NCBI GenBank assembly: GCA_016187935.1 | Contig: JACPIU010000022.1 | Location: forward strand, 1-64,000 | Length of the DNA: 64,000 nucleotides | Direction of reading: 5' to 3' | From: Bdellovibrio sp. | Lineage (GTDB): Bacteria > Bdellovibrionota > Bacteriovoracia > Bacteriovoracales > Bacteriovoracaceae | Shown: positions 8,105 through 17,867 of the stretch, in pieces | How positions within the stretch are numbered: the stretch's first letter is position 1 | Layout: every line of letters begins with the position of its first letter | Program-made: the position numbers and the translations under genes | Notes under the pieces: model-generated | What the model was told of the DNA's origin: nothing | Databases searched by the model: none | What the model saw: only the letters and a program-made list of their open reading frames with translations

Positions 8105-9739
8105 TTATTGTGATGATGACTTCTCGCTGGCAATTCCTCTCGATGGATTGCCTTGTGGCAGGGTGGGTTCTTGTAAAGGCACAGTCTTTGAAATAAATTC
8201 CTGCACGCCTTTTTTCAAAACTTGCTTTCGTCCAAGGGAAACCACGCGAGTTGGATTTGGATTGCTGGTGTAATAGTAGATTCTGAAATCATACTCTCCA
8301 GGGGGAAGGGTGACTTGTACAAGGCGAACTGCTCCTGGCAATGTACTCCAAAAACGCACATCAGCTTTCTCACTTTCGGCAATAGCGTTTGCCGCCCCCA
8401 CATAACTCATTTGGGCCGCCATGCCTGCAAAGGCCGCCGCGTTACCGCCTTGCTGTGACACGCTCTTATAGACACCATAGGCCGCGACAATCGCAGCGAC
8501 ATGCTTTGCCGCTACCCGAATTCCAGTCTTTGTTTTGACCGCATTGGCATGTTCATTCATTGCTTGCTCTGCCATATCACTGAGTGGGGCCACAACAGGC
8601 ATGGTCACTTGCTTAACAGCTTGCCCTGAAGGGGTGGTGATATAGAGAATGGCCTGTTCCATCACAGGGTTTCGTTCAATCCCTGGTAATTCGAAAACAA
8701 TACCAGTGCTGAAATTAAGTCCAAGATTACTTCCGGCAAAACTCGTCATTCCACCTAAGTCAATAGGATAAGAATATTTTATGGCCTTCTTCTCTGCAAT
8801 AAGTCCATCTTGTACCATGATAGTCATGAGAGTCCCTTTTTCCTTGAGGGCCTCTTCAATCTCGGGTGAGGGAGTAAGCTGAGTGTGCCATGTTGCGTAT
8901 TCTTGGGGTAAATATTTCTTGGTCAGTTGCAGGATTTTTAAACTTAAAAAATTATACACCGGTCGTTGATGATATGTTTCTTGGACGTAGTTTTGTTCCA
9001 CAAATTTTTTTTCCATGGTTGGTAATTTAGCAAAATCGGCCAAAAATTTATCAGCTTTGAGATTAAAACTTGGATAAGAATTATAGTTAGTAAAAAACAA
9101 ATTTAAAGCGTCGCGATACAACAACAATGCTGTCTGGCCATCAACTGCTGTATCGATTGCTTCGTGAATCAGACCTCCAAAAATCTTGGCCAAGATATCA
9201 TCCTTGAAAACAGCTTGGCCTAAGCGATCATCTTTCGTAGATTTGATAAAGGAATCCCAGGCCAAAACCTCGGCACGAGCGCGCTGGAGATAGGCGGCCT
9301 TCTGAGGGCCCGAGTCGTTCAAGTAAAGCAAATAATGGTTTAATACCAGATAGAAATATACCAGTGAAGCCTCATATTTTTCCCCATAGTATAGATCGGC
9401 GTTGTCGTTGGAAACTGCTGATTGCAGTTTATTTGAAATGCGGGTTGTAAAAAGTTCAGTCAATAATTTTTTAGCTGCTTCAAACGAATCAAGTGATGCT
9501 TGGTATTTCCCGGCATTGTGATTAAGCAAACCTTTTTCCATATAAACAATGAGCTGAGCGTTTTTATCTTCTCGCAGGGAAGATTTATCCAAAAACTGTA
9601 TGCCCTGATCATAGTTCCCAGTACTGGAAAATTGCCGCAACTTTTGCTGTGTCTCTTGGTGTCCACTGGCACACCCAAAGAATGTCAGTAATAGAATACA
9701 AGAAACAATTCCTTTAAACATTCTACGACATTTTGGCAT
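8105..9739 (-). CDS. COG3014-type outer-membrane lipoprotein
   Basis: A lipoprotein of about 544 residues. The N-terminus MPKCRRMFKGIVSCILLLTFFGCASG has a lipobox with Cys after TFFG. The body is rich in short helices typical of TPR-like proteins, with a glycine/alanine-rich segment (GGNAAAFAGMAAQMSYVGAANA) and a C-terminal beta-rich part (LPPGEYDFRIYYYTSNP). This arrangement matches the COG3014 family known from Bdellovibrio and other Gram-negatives; its role is not established. I moved the start to the ATG at 9739, behind GGGG; ATG 9721 is also possible. The longest frame, from 9811, would bury the signal peptide. Confidence 0.75.
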   Translation of the reverse strand: MPKCRRMFKGIVSCILLLTFFGCASGHQETQQKLRQFSSTGNYDQGIQFLDKSSLREDKNAQLIVYMEKGLLNHNAGKYQASLDSFEAAKKLLTELFTTRISNKLQSAVSNDNADLYYGEKYEASLVYFYLVLNHYLLYLNDSGPQKAAYLQRARAEVLAWDSFIKSTKDDRLGQAVFKDDILAKIFGGLIHEAIDTAVDGQTALLLYRDALNLFFTNYNSYPSFNLKADKFLADFAKLPTMEKKFVEQNYVQETYHQRPVYNFLSLKILQLTKKYLPQEYATWHTQLTPSPEIEEALKEKGTLMTIMVQDGLIAEKKAIKYSYPIDLGGMTSFAGSNLGLNFSTGIVFELPGIERNPVMEQAILYITTPSGQAVKQVTMPVVAPLSDMAEQAMNEHANAVKTKTGIRVAAKHVAAIVAAYGVYKSVSQQGGNAAAFAGMAAQMSYVGAANAIAESEKADVRFWSTLPGAVRLVQVTLPPGEYDFRIYYYTSNPNPTRVVSLGRKQVLKKGVQEFISKTVPLQEPTLPQGNPSRGIASEKSSSQ

Positions 9740-9859
9740 AAGGGAACCCCATGAGAAAAAATTGAGAAGAACGATGCACTTGTCGGAAGAATTTCTGTCG
9801 GGCCGAAGCACCTCGTACTATGTAGGAGTTAGATGAACTCAAACGTAGACAGTATCACT

Positions 9860-9871
9860 CCTGTATACAGG
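9860..9871. promoter_or_regulatory. 12-bp perfect palindrome in divergent promoter gap
   Basis: CCTGTATACAGG lies in the 228-base gap between the divergent COG3014 lipoprotein and mrp genes, about 97 bases before the mrp start. It could be an operator for a dimeric regulator. It is too short for the E. coli LexA box, which needs eight bases between CTGT and ACAG. Nothing else in the gap stands out. Confidence 0.3.
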
Positions 9872-9967
9872 TATTTGATGCAAAGCGCCTGGGTTTTTAT
9901 GCTTGAAATAGGACATTGTTTGGCCTAATTAACTAGCGAGAAAAATTGAAAGAGTGAGGTTTTATAT

Positions 9968-11071
9968 ATGAGTGCAACCCCGGGGCTTGAAGCCGTAAAA
10001 CATGTGATTGCAATCGCCAGTGGCAAAGGTGGAGTTGGCAAATCGACAGTGACAACCAATGTGGCCTTTGCGCTTCATAAGCTGGGTTATAAAGTTGGAC
10101 TGCTTGATGCCGATCTTTATGGGCCAAGTCAGCCAGGTTTGCTTGGTAGTCAGGAGCGACCCACAGGCCAGGATGGTTTCATCGTACCCATGAAGAAGGG
10201 TGGGATTAAATTTATCTCAATGGGAGCGATGAATCCTTCGGGTAGGGCCTTCATCGTTCGTGCTCCCATTGCAGTCCAAGCGATTCAACAATTTTTAACT
10301 AAAGTTCTCTGGGGTGATTTAGATTATCTCCTCGTGGATTTACCTCCAGGTACGGGTGATATTCAACTCACTCTTGTGCAGATGGCACGATTTTCGGGTG
10401 CTGTGATTGTGACAACTCCCCAAAGAGTGGCAGCGGAAATTGCAAAAAAGGCCCCTGATATGTTCAAGTCAGTGAATGTGCCAATTCTTGGTATTGTTGA
10501 GAATATGAGCGGTTTTACTTGTTCCCACTGCGGTGAGATATCTGAACCATTTAAGAAAGGTGGTGGTGAGGCGATGGCCCATGAACTCAATGTCCCTTTC
10601 TTGGGATCGTTGCCGCTAGACCCTGAAATTATGATGAGTGGCGATGAGGGAATCAATTTAATGGATGCTAAACCAGATTCTCATGCGGCACTGGCCTTTC
10701 TCGCTTTAGCGCAGAAGTTGGGCGAATCCATAAGAGTGGCAGATTCTTTAGGACTAACCATAGAGGCCGAACATGTTGAGAACAATGGTACTTCCATTTC
10801 AGTATTATGGAAGGACGGTTCTAAGTCAGAGGTCGATGCCTATTCTCTTCGCATCCAGTGTCCTTGCGCAGCTTGTGTCGATGAATATACCGGGACAAAA
10901 ATCTTAAAAACTGAGACTGTTCCCCTTACTATTCGAATAGAACACTATAACATTGTCGGACGTTATGGTTTATCGGTTCGTTTCAGTGATGGGCATGGAA
11001 CGGGTATTTACAAATTATCAAACATAAAGCAAATGCTTAAACAATCTTCAGACGCAACCTTGAGCGTTTAG
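9968..11071 (+). CDS. mrp: Mrp/ApbC-type Fe-S carrier ATPase fused to a DUF971 domain
   Basis: A 367-residue P-loop ATPase of the Mrp/NBP35 family: deviant Walker A SGKGGVGKST (about residue 17), switch segment DADLYGPSQPG, and the CSHC pair near residue 182 that carries a bridging [4Fe-4S] cluster. From about residue 258 follows a DUF971 domain (SLRIQCPCAACVDE ... YGLSVRFSDGHGTGIY), often seen near or fused to Mrp. It delivers Fe-S clusters to apoproteins in the cytosol. The usual N-terminal MIP18 domain is absent. The Nfu-type gene begins eight bases downstream, supporting a shared Fe-S role. Confidence 0.9.
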   Translation: MSATPGLEAVKHVIAIASGKGGVGKSTVTTNVAFALHKLGYKVGLLDADLYGPSQPGLLGSQERPTGQDGFIVPMKKGGIKFISMGAMNPSGRAFIVRAPIAVQAIQQFLTKVLWGDLDYLLVDLPPGTGDIQLTLVQMARFSGAVIVTTPQRVAAEIAKKAPDMFKSVNVPILGIVENMSGFTCSHCGEISEPFKKGGGEAMAHELNVPFLGSLPLDPEIMMSGDEGINLMDAKPDSHAALAFLALAQKLGESIRVADSLGLTIEAEHVENNGTSISVLWKDGSKSEVDAYSLRIQCPCAACVDEYTGTKILKTETVPLTIRIEHYNIVGRYGLSVRFSDGHGTGIYKLSNIKQMLKQSSDATLSV

Positions 11072-11079
11072 GGCATCCT

Positions 11080-11724
11080 ATGAAACCAGAAGAACTAGAA
11101 ATTCTCGCGACACCGTCACAAACTCCTGAGGTTTGTTTTTTTGCAGCTTCAATTTCTTTCACAGATCGGAAAATCGAGTGCCATTCTAGTAAAGAAGCAA
11201 AAGGCTCGGCATTGTTATCTGGTTTGTTTGAGTTCCCTTGGGTCTCAGAAGTTGCCGTTCATGGCAATCGATTAGTCATTAAGAAAAAGGATACGGATTC
11301 ATGGCCGGAGAATGCTCGACAGGTGGGGCAACTCATTCGACGTCTACACAAAGATAAAATTCCATTTTTCAGTCGCAGTTTTTTAGAGGCACTTCCTCAT
11401 GATGAGATTCGCGGTGCACATGGGGCTCCCGCTTTTCAAATCAATGAAGCTAATGTGAACAGTGAATTAGGCAGACGGATACAGCGTTTTTTAAACGAAT
11501 CTATAGCGCCTTCCCTTGCCGCCCATGGCGGTTATGTAACACTGGTTGATGTGCATTCAGATACGGCCTTTTTTTATTTCGGTGGCGGCTGTCAAGGATG
11601 CGCACAGGCCTCTGTTACTGTGAAAGAGGGAATTGAGCGTGCACTGCTTGATAATATTCCAGAAATCAAGAAAGTGGTTGATGTAACTGACCACAAACGC
11701 GGAGAGAATCCTTATTATAAGTAG
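11080..11724 (+). CDS. Nfu-type iron-sulfur cluster scaffold/carrier
   Basis: A 214-residue protein. The C-terminal 75 residues are a NifU-like domain (SIAPSLAAHGGYVTLVDV) with the cluster-binding GGGCQGCAQAS motif, and an N-terminal Nfu_N-like domain covers about residues 20-90. Two of these proteins bridge one [4Fe-4S] cluster and hand it on. Gene order Mrp then Nfu with an 8-base gap is a sensible Fe-S delivery unit. The bases directly upstream (TAGGGCATCCT) give a modest ribosome-binding site. Confidence 0.88.
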   Translation: MKPEELEILATPSQTPEVCFFAASISFTDRKIECHSSKEAKGSALLSGLFEFPWVSEVAVHGNRLVIKKKDTDSWPENARQVGQLIRRLHKDKIPFFSRSFLEALPHDEIRGAHGAPAFQINEANVNSELGRRIQRFLNESIAPSLAAHGGYVTLVDVHSDTAFFYFGGGCQGCAQASVTVKEGIERALLDNIPEIKKVVDVTDHKRGENPYYK

Positions 11725-11725
11725 T

Positions 11726-12058
11726 TTGGGATTACTTTTTCTTTCAAATATTTTCATGACATTCGCTTGGTATGGTCATTTAAAAAATTTGAAATCATTG
11801 CCACTTTACTGGGCCATCTTGATTAGTTGGGGGATTGCTTTTTTTGAATACTGTTTGCAGGTTCCCGCCAATCGGATTGGTGCCGGACATATGAGTTTGC
11901 CGCAGTTAAAAGTCTCTCAAGAAATTATCACCATGATCGTATTTTCGTTTTTTGCCGTCTTGTATATGAAAGTGCCATTAACAAAAAATTTCTTTTTCGC
12001 TTCGCTATGTTTGATTTTTGCCGCCTATTTTATTTTTAAGGACGCTGCACCTAAATAG
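11726..12058 (+). CDS. DUF486 (DMT-superfamily) small membrane protein
   Basis: A 110-residue four-helix inner-membrane protein. SNIFMTFAWYGHLK at the start and QVPANRIG in the middle are the DUF486 signatures. Relatives are annotated as DMT-superfamily proteins; the substrate is unknown. No ATG is available before the conserved start; the TTG at 11726, one base after the nfu stop, gives the usual family length and implies coupling. It overlaps the next gene tail to tail by 34 bases. Confidence 0.75.
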   Translation: MGLLFLSNIFMTFAWYGHLKNLKSLPLYWAILISWGIAFFEYCLQVPANRIGAGHMSLPQLKVSQEIITMIVFSFFAVLYMKVPLTKNFFFASLCLIFAAYFIFKDAAPK

Positions 12059-12600
12059 ACCGGTGTTTTTCCACGAATGTTCTTATCGAGGATAAAGATC
12101 AGAGAGGGAATACTAAAAGCACCGAGAATCCACCACAATCCTTCCTTAAAATAAACCTCTGCCCCCAATACAATAAAAGTAAAAATAGCAAAGAGCGCGA
12201 TTAGAAAGAAACTTCCGATGAAACTAAAGCGTAAACGTTGAATTTCGTCTTTTCTTAAAAGCAGTATCCCCAGAAGTGCTCCGCTACCAAGAAAAATAGC
12301 ACCGCAGGCCACCATACATCCTTCTGCGCCAAGAGAATGGTGAAAAGTGTGTACAACATATTTTTGTGAAGTTAATCCCAGATGAAATTGGGGACAAAGC
12401 AGTAGACTTGCTGCTCCTGTAAGGACTTGAGCAAAGATGACCTTTGCTCCGCTCACCCATGCTCCATATTTTAAATCCCAGAGTATTTTGGCCTGAACAA
12501 TTTGATTGGAACCAATCTCTTGGTAAGGTGGATTTTGAACTTCATTGCAAAATGAAAGATATTCTTGTCGCAAGGATTCATTTTTCTTTTTCATGTTCAT
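12025..12600 (-). CDS. Four-helix membrane protein paired with an ECF sigma factor
   Basis: A 191-residue protein: about 50 hydrophilic residues, then four hydrophobic segments (about 52-68, 90-115, 127-147, 155-170). The loop between helices 1 and 2 and the start of helix 2 carry Cys and His (LLLCPQFH ... HTFHHSLGAEGCMVACG). Its ATG overlaps the sigma-factor stop, so the two are made together. A cytoplasmic N-terminus plus membrane anchor next to an ECF sigma is the usual plan of an anti-sigma factor. No ZAS/HxxxCxxC motif is present, so that role is inferred from position only. Confidence 0.65.
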   Translation of the reverse strand: MNMKKKNESLRQEYLSFCNEVQNPPYQEIGSNQIVQAKILWDLKYGAWVSGAKVIFAQVLTGAASLLLCPQFHLGLTSQKYVVHTFHHSLGAEGCMVACGAIFLGSGALLGILLLRKDEIQRLRFSFIGSFFLIALFAIFTFIVLGAEVYFKEGLWWILGAFSIPSLIFILDKNIRGKTPVYLGAASLKIK

Positions 12601-13139
12601 GTTTTGGACCCTCCGGTCTGTGGAGGACGAAGTAATATCTTTTTGAGCTTACTGATAGAGCGAGAGATTATTTGCCGCGCATTTACTTCGCTGGTGTCGA
12701 GAAGGACGGCCAGTTCTTGAAATGTTTTATCTTCTATAAAACGACCAGTTATGGCAGTTTGTTCGCGCGGGGGCAAGGATGATAAGGCCACCTCAACAGC
12801 TTCCATTGAAAGTTCATCTTCGGCATTTTCTGTCAGCTCTATTTGTAGCTGTATTTCTCTTCCAGATTTTCTGAAATGATCAATCAGCACAGTTCTGGCA
12901 ATGGTGAAGAGGAAGGCCTTAAAAGGATATTTTGGATCATAGAGAAATCGGGAGCGATGTAATTTCATAAAACAATCTTGAAAAACCTCTTCAGCTAGCT
13001 CTTTTTTAGACAGCTTGCTTTTCAAATAACTGAACACCGGCCGCTCAAAACGACTAAAAAGCGTTGAAAAAGCGTTAAGATTACCCGCTTGATATAAAAC
13101 CATTAAATCCTCATCACTCTTGAGGCCTAGGCCCGTCAT
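12597..13139 (-). CDS. ECF-type RNA polymerase sigma factor
   Basis: A 180-residue sigma factor with region 2 (about 10-90: EEVFQDCFMKLHRSR and PFKAFLFTIARTVLIDHFRK) and region 4 (about 115-170: LPPREQTAITGRFIEDKTFQELA, then an HTH ending in ISRSISKLKK). It lacks regions 1 and 3, as ECF sigmas do. The downstream membrane protein overlaps its stop codon and is the likely regulator. Its regulon cannot be deduced from this window; the divergent neighbour is a YkgJ-type cysteine protein followed by copper-export genes. Confidence 0.9.
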   Translation of the reverse strand: MTGLGLKSDEDLMVLYQAGNLNAFSTLFSRFERPVFSYLKSKLSKKELAEEVFQDCFMKLHRSRFLYDPKYPFKAFLFTIARTVLIDHFRKSGREIQLQIELTENAEDELSMEAVEVALSSLPPREQTAITGRFIEDKTFQELAVLLDTSEVNARQIISRSISKLKKILLRPPQTGGSKT

Positions 13140-13242
13140 TGGGATTCCTTATTTTTAATTACGGGAAACCTTGCTCTTTTGTGACGGTTCCCAATAATAT
13201 AACCAGATAATTATAGCAGATAGATCATGAATTAGATGTACT

Positions 13243-13824
13243 ATGACTGAATTAGAGGTACTTAATCAACAGTTACTGGACTATTTTAGTGGAGTTGAAC
13301 GCGTTTTCAGCGAACAGCAGAAGACGCTCAATCTCGCCTGTTTATCGGGGTGCGGTAGCTGCTGTTTAAATCCGGATGTGACGGCAACTTTGCTGGAAAT
13401 GATTCCCATCGCGATTCATTTGTTTCAACAAGGGCAAGCAGAGCAAATTTATAAGGCCTTGAGCGAGACTTCTCAGAAAAATTGTTTCTTCTACGCCCCA
13501 GAGAGCAAGGATGGAGAACAGGGACGATGTTCGATTTATTTCCACCGGCCTTTATTATGCAGAATTTTTGGGGCCTTTCCACGCCGAGATAAATGGAACA
13601 ATAATGAATTGTCGGTATGCAAGAAAATTAAGCAGGAACGTACTATCGCCTATGAAGTTGCCATCAATAATTTGCGGAATTTTTCTTTTGATGAATTAGC
13701 ATGGGCGCACACCTGGAAATTGAAGGTGATGAATCTGCGTCCCGATATTGGCACCGAAGAGTTTCCGATTAATTTCGCCACGATACAGGCGATCACATTT
13801 ACCGCACTATACTACAGGGTATAG
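13243..13824 (+). CDS. YkgJ-family cysteine-cluster protein
   Basis: A 193-residue protein with the YkgJ layout: CLSGCGSCC near residue 33, then KNCFFY, GRCSIYFHRPLLCRIFGA and a final VCKK cysteine. The eight or so cysteines are thought to bind a metal or Fe-S cluster; no reaction is known. The start ATG at 13243 has no strong ribosome-binding site. It precedes the CopZ-like gene by 28 bases and may share a transcript with the copper genes. Confidence 0.8.
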   Translation: MTELEVLNQQLLDYFSGVERVFSEQQKTLNLACLSGCGSCCLNPDVTATLLEMIPIAIHLFQQGQAEQIYKALSETSQKNCFFYAPESKDGEQGRCSIYFHRPLLCRIFGAFPRRDKWNNNELSVCKKIKQERTIAYEVAINNLRNFSFDELAWAHTWKLKVMNLRPDIGTEEFPINFATIQAITFTALYYRV

Positions 13825-13852
13825 TGAGATGGAAAATATGGGAGGGAAGATT

Positions 13853-14077
13853 ATGTCAGACAAAACATTTCTCTTTGACGTTCGAGGTATTCGTTGTGAG
13901 GGCTGTGCCAAGAAAATTACCGATGCTTTGGTCGGTCACGGTTTTGCCACCAAGTTGGATGTGGATGTTCAGAGTGGGAAAGTGACTATTCAGGGACAAC
14001 CAAGTACCACGGCCATGTCACTCAAAACAGAAATAGAGAAATTAGGCTTCAAAGTCTCAAAATTTGAAACCAAATAG
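13853..14077 (+). CDS. CopZ-like heavy-metal-associated domain protein
   Basis: A 74-residue HMA-domain protein with the metal-binding RCEGCAKKI motif near residue 14. It begins at the ATG after GGAGGG (13841-13846), a strong site; the longer frame from 13748 overlaps the upstream gene and is not needed. The gene lies directly before a Cu+ P-type ATPase, so it most likely carries Cu(I) to that pump. The first position is RC rather than the common MTC, an ordinary variation. Confidence 0.82.
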   Translation: MSDKTFLFDVRGIRCEGCAKKITDALVGHGFATKLDVDVQSGKVTIQGQPSTTAMSLKTEIEKLGFKVSKFETK

Positions 14078-14091
14078 TACCATTAAAATAT

Positions 14092-16293
14092 ATGGCCACA
14101 GAACAATTTAAAATCAAAGGCATGACTTGCTCTTCTTGCGCAATGGCGATTGAAACTATCGCAAACAAGGTAAATGGTATTAGGGATGCACAGGTTAGTT
14201 TTGCAACCGAAACCGGTACATTTCAGGCGGAAAGTGAAACATCAGTCCACCGCTTGAAAGAGCAGCTCAATCGGCTTGGGTATTCTCTAGAACCTTTGAG
14301 TGCTGGGCACCCCATCGCGGTTGGAATGCCCCAGGAAGAGATGATAAGAGAAAAGATCAAACTTGTCCTCGCAGCGACATTGTCCGTTATGATTTTTTTG
14401 TTGGAGATGGGGCCGCTTATGCATTGGCCGAATCACCAAATGAATCATTGGTTGCAAGCAGCCCTGGCCTTTCCGGTTATTCTTTGGCCTGGCATGCGTT
14501 TTTGGCGAGGTCTTAAATCACTCGTCTATGGTCATCCTAATATGGATAGTTTGGTTGGGCTAGGAATGCTAGCGGCACTTATTCCGAGCATTCTAACCTT
14601 GATGTTTCCTGGTCAGGTCAGATCCTTGGGGTTGGACGCTCGCGTATATTTTGAAGGAATAGTTTTCATTATTTTTTTTATAGGAATCGGGCATTTTTTG
14701 GAAGCCAAGGCCAAGGGTAAAACTTTTAGTGCACTTGAGGCGCTTGCTCGATTGAAGGCAAGCAGTGCTCGTCTTATTACATCAGATGGAGAGATGATCG
14801 TTTCGCCCAACCATCTGAAGTGGGGTGATCGCATCATTGTTCATCCTGGAGAGAAAATTCCCGCCGATGGAGAAATTTTTCAAGGACAATCATCTATCGA
14901 TGAATCCATGATGACCGGTGAACCCTTGCGAGTATCAAAAAAGATTGGTGACAAAGTCATAGCTGGCACAATCAATGGGGATGGAATTCTTCGCATCGAA
15001 GTCATGGGCGTTGGGGAGGAAACGTTTCTTGCCCAGATTATGAAGTCAGTTACTCTAGCGCAACAACAAAAACCCAAATTACAACATATCGCCGATCGTG
15101 TAGGGAAATGGTTCGTGCCATTTATCCTGGCGGTGGCGGTAATAACTTTTATGGCATGGTGGATCTTCGGGCCAGAACCCAGATTAGGTCTTGCCTTAAA
15201 TGCGCTCGTTGCTGTCTTGGTCATCGCTTGCCCCTGTGCTTTAGGTCTGGCCACTCCCATGGCGGTTTCCGTCGCCTCAGGTGAAGCCGGGCGACTAGGT
15301 CTGATGATTAAGGGGGGAGAAACTTTTGAAAAGGCCAATGACATTACGATGGTTGCCTTTGATAAAACAGGGACGTTAACCGAAGGTCGACCGTCTGTCA
15401 GCGAAATATTTTTTCATTCGTCTGTTGATTCAGAAGAGACAAAGTGTAGGACGTTGGCAATTTTAAAAACCTTAGCGAGCTTTAGCGGCCATCCCTTGTC
15501 CAAATCTACTGCCGCTTATTTAAATGAAATCGACATATCTGGTATTGATCTTGAATCTTTCGAGAATGTTCCAGGCCGTGGACTTTGGGCCACCATTCAA
15601 GGAGACAAATGGTATTTAGGTAATTTCTCTTTTTTAAATGAGAATGCCGTTACGTTGAATGATATTCCGGTCAGTACGCAGGAGAAAATCAGCATCCTAT
15701 TAGGTTGTGCCTCACATGCATGGTCTGTAGTGATAACTTTTGAGGACAAGATACGCCCTGAAACAGCGGGTATGCTTGCCCTTCTACAAGAACGTTCGAT
15801 TAAAACGCTTTTATTATCGGGTGATAATCAAAAAGTTGTCGATCAAGTTACCCGTGAACTTAATTTGTATTTTGGACAAGGCAATTTATTGCCGAATAGT
15901 AAAAAAACAGTGATTGAAAAGTATCAGCAAGCTGGTGAAAGGGTGGCCTTCGTTGGCGATGGCATTAATGATGCACCAGCTTTGCACCAGGCAAATTTGT
16001 CTTTTGCCGTGGGGTCTGGTTCAGATGTCGCTCATGCTTCCTCTGATATTGTGATTTTGAGAGGAAACCTTTTTAAACTGGTAGAATTTTTGAATTTGTC
16101 CAGACGCACGGTAAAGATCATGAAGCAAAATCTTGTTTGGGCCTTTGCTTATAATGTTGCCTGTATTCCTATTGCTGCAGGTGTCCTGTATCCTGCATAT
16201 GGAATCAAATTGCCTGCAGCATTGGCATCTTTAAGCATGGCCTTGAGTAGTCTTTCTGTTGTATTCAATGCTTTGAGATTGAAGACGAAGTGA
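14092..16293 (+). CDS. copA: Copper-exporting P1B-type ATPase
   Basis: A 733-residue inner-membrane pump. It has one N-terminal HMA domain (GMTCSSCAM), the actuator loop with MMTGEP, CPC in the transport helix ([12 protein letters not shown]), the phosphorylation motif DKTGTLTEG, the HP locus (SGHPLSKS) and GDGINDAP. The last two helices carry AYN and [15 protein letters not shown], the residues that mark Cu+ specificity (P1B-1). It follows the CopZ-like gene after 14 bases with no clear ribosome-binding site, so coupling is likely. No CueR/CsoR-type regulator is adjacent. Confidence 0.93.
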   Translation: MATEQFKIKGMTCSSCAMAIETIANKVNGIRDAQVSFATETGTFQAESETSVHRLKEQLNRLGYSLEPLSAGHPIAVGMPQEEMIREKIKLVLAATLSVMIFLLEMGPLMHWPNHQMNHWLQAALAFPVILWPGMRFWRGLKSLVYGHPNMDSLVGLGMLAALIPSILTLMFPGQVRSLGLDARVYFEGIVFIIFFIGIGHFLEAKAKGKTFSALEALARLKASSARLITSDGEMIVSPNHLKWGDRIIVHPGEKIPADGEIFQGQSSIDESMMTGEPLRVSKKIGDKVIAGTINGDGILRIEVMGVGEETFLAQIMKSVTLAQQQKPKLQHIADRVGKWFVPFILAVAVITFMAWWIFGPEPRLGLALNALVAVLVIACPCALGLATPMAVSVASGEAGRLGLMIKGGETFEKANDITMVAFDKTGTLTEGRPSVSEIFFHSSVDSEETKCRTLAILKTLASFSGHPLSKSTAAYLNEIDISGIDLESFENVPGRGLWATIQGDKWYLGNFSFLNENAVTLNDIPVSTQEKISILLGCASHAWSVVITFEDKIRPETAGMLALLQERSIKTLLLSGDNQKVVDQVTRELNLYFGQGNLLPNSKKTVIEKYQQAGERVAFVGDGINDAPALHQANLSFAVGSGSDVAHASSDIVILRGNLFKLVEFLNLSRRTVKIMKQNLVWAFAYNVACIPIAAGVLYPAYGIKLPAALASLSMALSSLSVVFNALRLKTK

Positions 16294-16385
16294 AATGCTT
16301 GAAAGAAATATGAACATTCTTGTTGATGGCACAACATTTTCCCATATTTGACAAGAACTAAAATCTGCCATTACCCTTGGATGTC

Positions 16386-17120
16386 ATGAGCGATCAATTT
16401 GGTTTGATTTCAATTATTGTTTCAATTTTATTTTTTGCCACCTTATTGCGTGCCTTCACCGGTTTTGGAGATGCGCTTGTAGCGATGCCCTTATTAATGC
16501 TCTGCCTGCCTGGACCGATTGCTATTCCCTTATTTGCACTCATTTCCGGAACGATTGGCATAGTGATGGTTATTCATGGTCGAAAGGAGATTGACTTGCG
16601 GACAACGTGGCGCTTGACCATCGCTTCATTGCTCGGTGTTCCCGTCGGGATTTACTATTTACACCATTTCAATGATCAACTGATTAAAAGCTTGCTTGGT
16701 ATTGCCTTGTTAATCTTTACTTTTCTGAATCTTTTACGTCCTGGTGTCATTAAACTTCATACTGACCGAAGCAGTTATTTTTTTGGGCCGTTATCAGGTG
16801 CTCTGGGTGCCGCCTACAATATCAATGGTCCTCCTATCGTTGTCTATGCTACGCTACGTGGTTGGTCGCAGAAAGATTTTCACACAACTATGCAAGGATA
16901 TTTTTTTCTAAGTGGTTTATCGATAATGATCGGACATGGCGTTTCTGGCCTGTGGACTCGTGAGGTTTTTATTTTCTATTTAGTTTCATTACCGACAACA
17001 TTACTTGCGATGCTTGTTGGAACAAAGATTGCAAAGAAAATCCCAACCGTTTTTTTTCATAGAATTGCAAATATACTTGTGGGGTGCATTGGTGGCTTGC
17101 TGGTATGGCAAAACATTTAA
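16386..17120 (+). CDS. TauE/SafE-family membrane transporter
   Basis: An inner-membrane protein of about 244 residues and roughly eight helices. RAFTGFGDALVAMPLL at the N-terminus and the repeated-half motif GALGAAYNINGPPIVVYATL near residue 135 are the hallmarks of the TauE/SafE (DUF81) family, which exports sulfite or organosulfonates. I prefer the ATG at 16386 over the TTG at 16377. Eighteen bases separate it from the ceramidase-family gene, so these two are probably one transcript. The substrate is not visible from sequence. Confidence 0.85.
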   Translation: MSDQFGLISIIVSILFFATLLRAFTGFGDALVAMPLLMLCLPGPIAIPLFALISGTIGIVMVIHGRKEIDLRTTWRLTIASLLGVPVGIYYLHHFNDQLIKSLLGIALLIFTFLNLLRPGVIKLHTDRSSYFFGPLSGALGAAYNINGPPIVVYATLRGWSQKDFHTTMQGYFFLSGLSIMIGHGVSGLWTREVFIFYLVSLPTTLLAMLVGTKIAKKIPTVFFHRIANILVGCIGGLLVWQNI

Positions 17121-17138
17121 GGATGTATTGGAGGTAAT

Positions 17139-17867
17139 ATGATTGACCCATGGTCGAATTGGCAGCCTGCTGCATGCATGCCTGATCATTGTTTTTGTGA
17201 AGCCGTACGCTTCGGCGAACTTATTCGACAACCGAGTAATACATGGTCAAACTTAAGTTTTGTACTTGTTGCTAGTGTTCTCATTGTTCAAATTGCTAAG
17301 ACAAACGATTCGAAGAATAAATTGATTCGACACAAATTTCTTTCTTATCTCTATGCACTGAGTTGCTTATTGGTGGGATTGGGGTCTTTTTTCTTTCATG
17401 CTTCCTTAACTTTTGTGGGCCAATGGGTGGATGTGCTTGGAATGTATTTGGCCATTACTTTTTTTGGCCTATACAACATATTCAGGATTTTTGATTGGAA
17501 GGTTCGATCTTTTGTTGTGACATTTTTTTTCATTAATTCTGTTTTATCATATGTTCTTTATGCTCATGCTTGGTCACGTCGTTATCTCTTTGCATTGTTT
17601 GTGGTTCTTTTAATTTTCAGTATCTGGTACTCGAACACTAAAATAAAATCGATGCTGTCCAATAGGATTCTCTATCAATCCATTGCCTGCTTTATGCTGG
17701 GAGTGATGATTTGGATATTAGATATAACTAAAGTTATCTGTGATCCCTATCTTGTCCTGCAAGGACATTCATTGTGGCATTTTCTCACGGCCCTCGCGAG
17801 TTATCTGATTTTCAGGTATTATCTTTCTGAATCTCATGCTCAAACAGTTCTTGAAGAAACGGTGTGA
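17139..17867 (+). CDS. Alkaline-ceramidase-family membrane hydrolase
   Basis: A 242-residue, seven-helix protein of the alkaline ceramidase / CREST superfamily. It has CEAVRFGELIRQPSNTWSN at the start, GSFFFHASLTFVGQWVDVLG in the middle (Ser, first zinc His, Asp) and GHSLWHFLTA near the end (the other two zinc His). All residues known for Zn-dependent amide hydrolysis are therefore present. GGAGGT stands just before the ATG. Eukaryotic members cleave ceramide to sphingosine and fatty acid; the bacterial substrate is unproven. The end overlaps the TetR gene by 28 bases, tail to tail. An S1P-lyase homologue lies 3 kb away. Confidence 0.82.
   Translation: MIDPWSNWQPAACMPDHCFCEAVRFGELIRQPSNTWSNLSFVLVASVLIVQIAKTNDSKNKLIRHKFLSYLYALSCLLVGLGSFFFHASLTFVGQWVDVLGMYLAITFFGLYNIFRIFDWKVRSFVVTFFFINSVLSYVLYAHAWSRRYLFALFVVLLIFSIWYSNTKIKSMLSNRILYQSIACFMLGVMIWILDITKVICDPYLVLQGHSLWHFLTALASYLIFRYYLSESHAQTVLEETV

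Noticed and set aside
9860-9871. LexA-type SOS box at CCTGTATACAGG
   Set aside because: The CTGT and ACAG halves are two bases apart rather than eight, and neither neighbour is an SOS gene; kept only as an unnamed palindrome.
14880-15344. 154-residue minus-strand frame inside copA
   Set aside because: Antisense shadow of a strongly conserved P-type ATPase; composition (Ser, Pro, Ala) is typical of such shadows.
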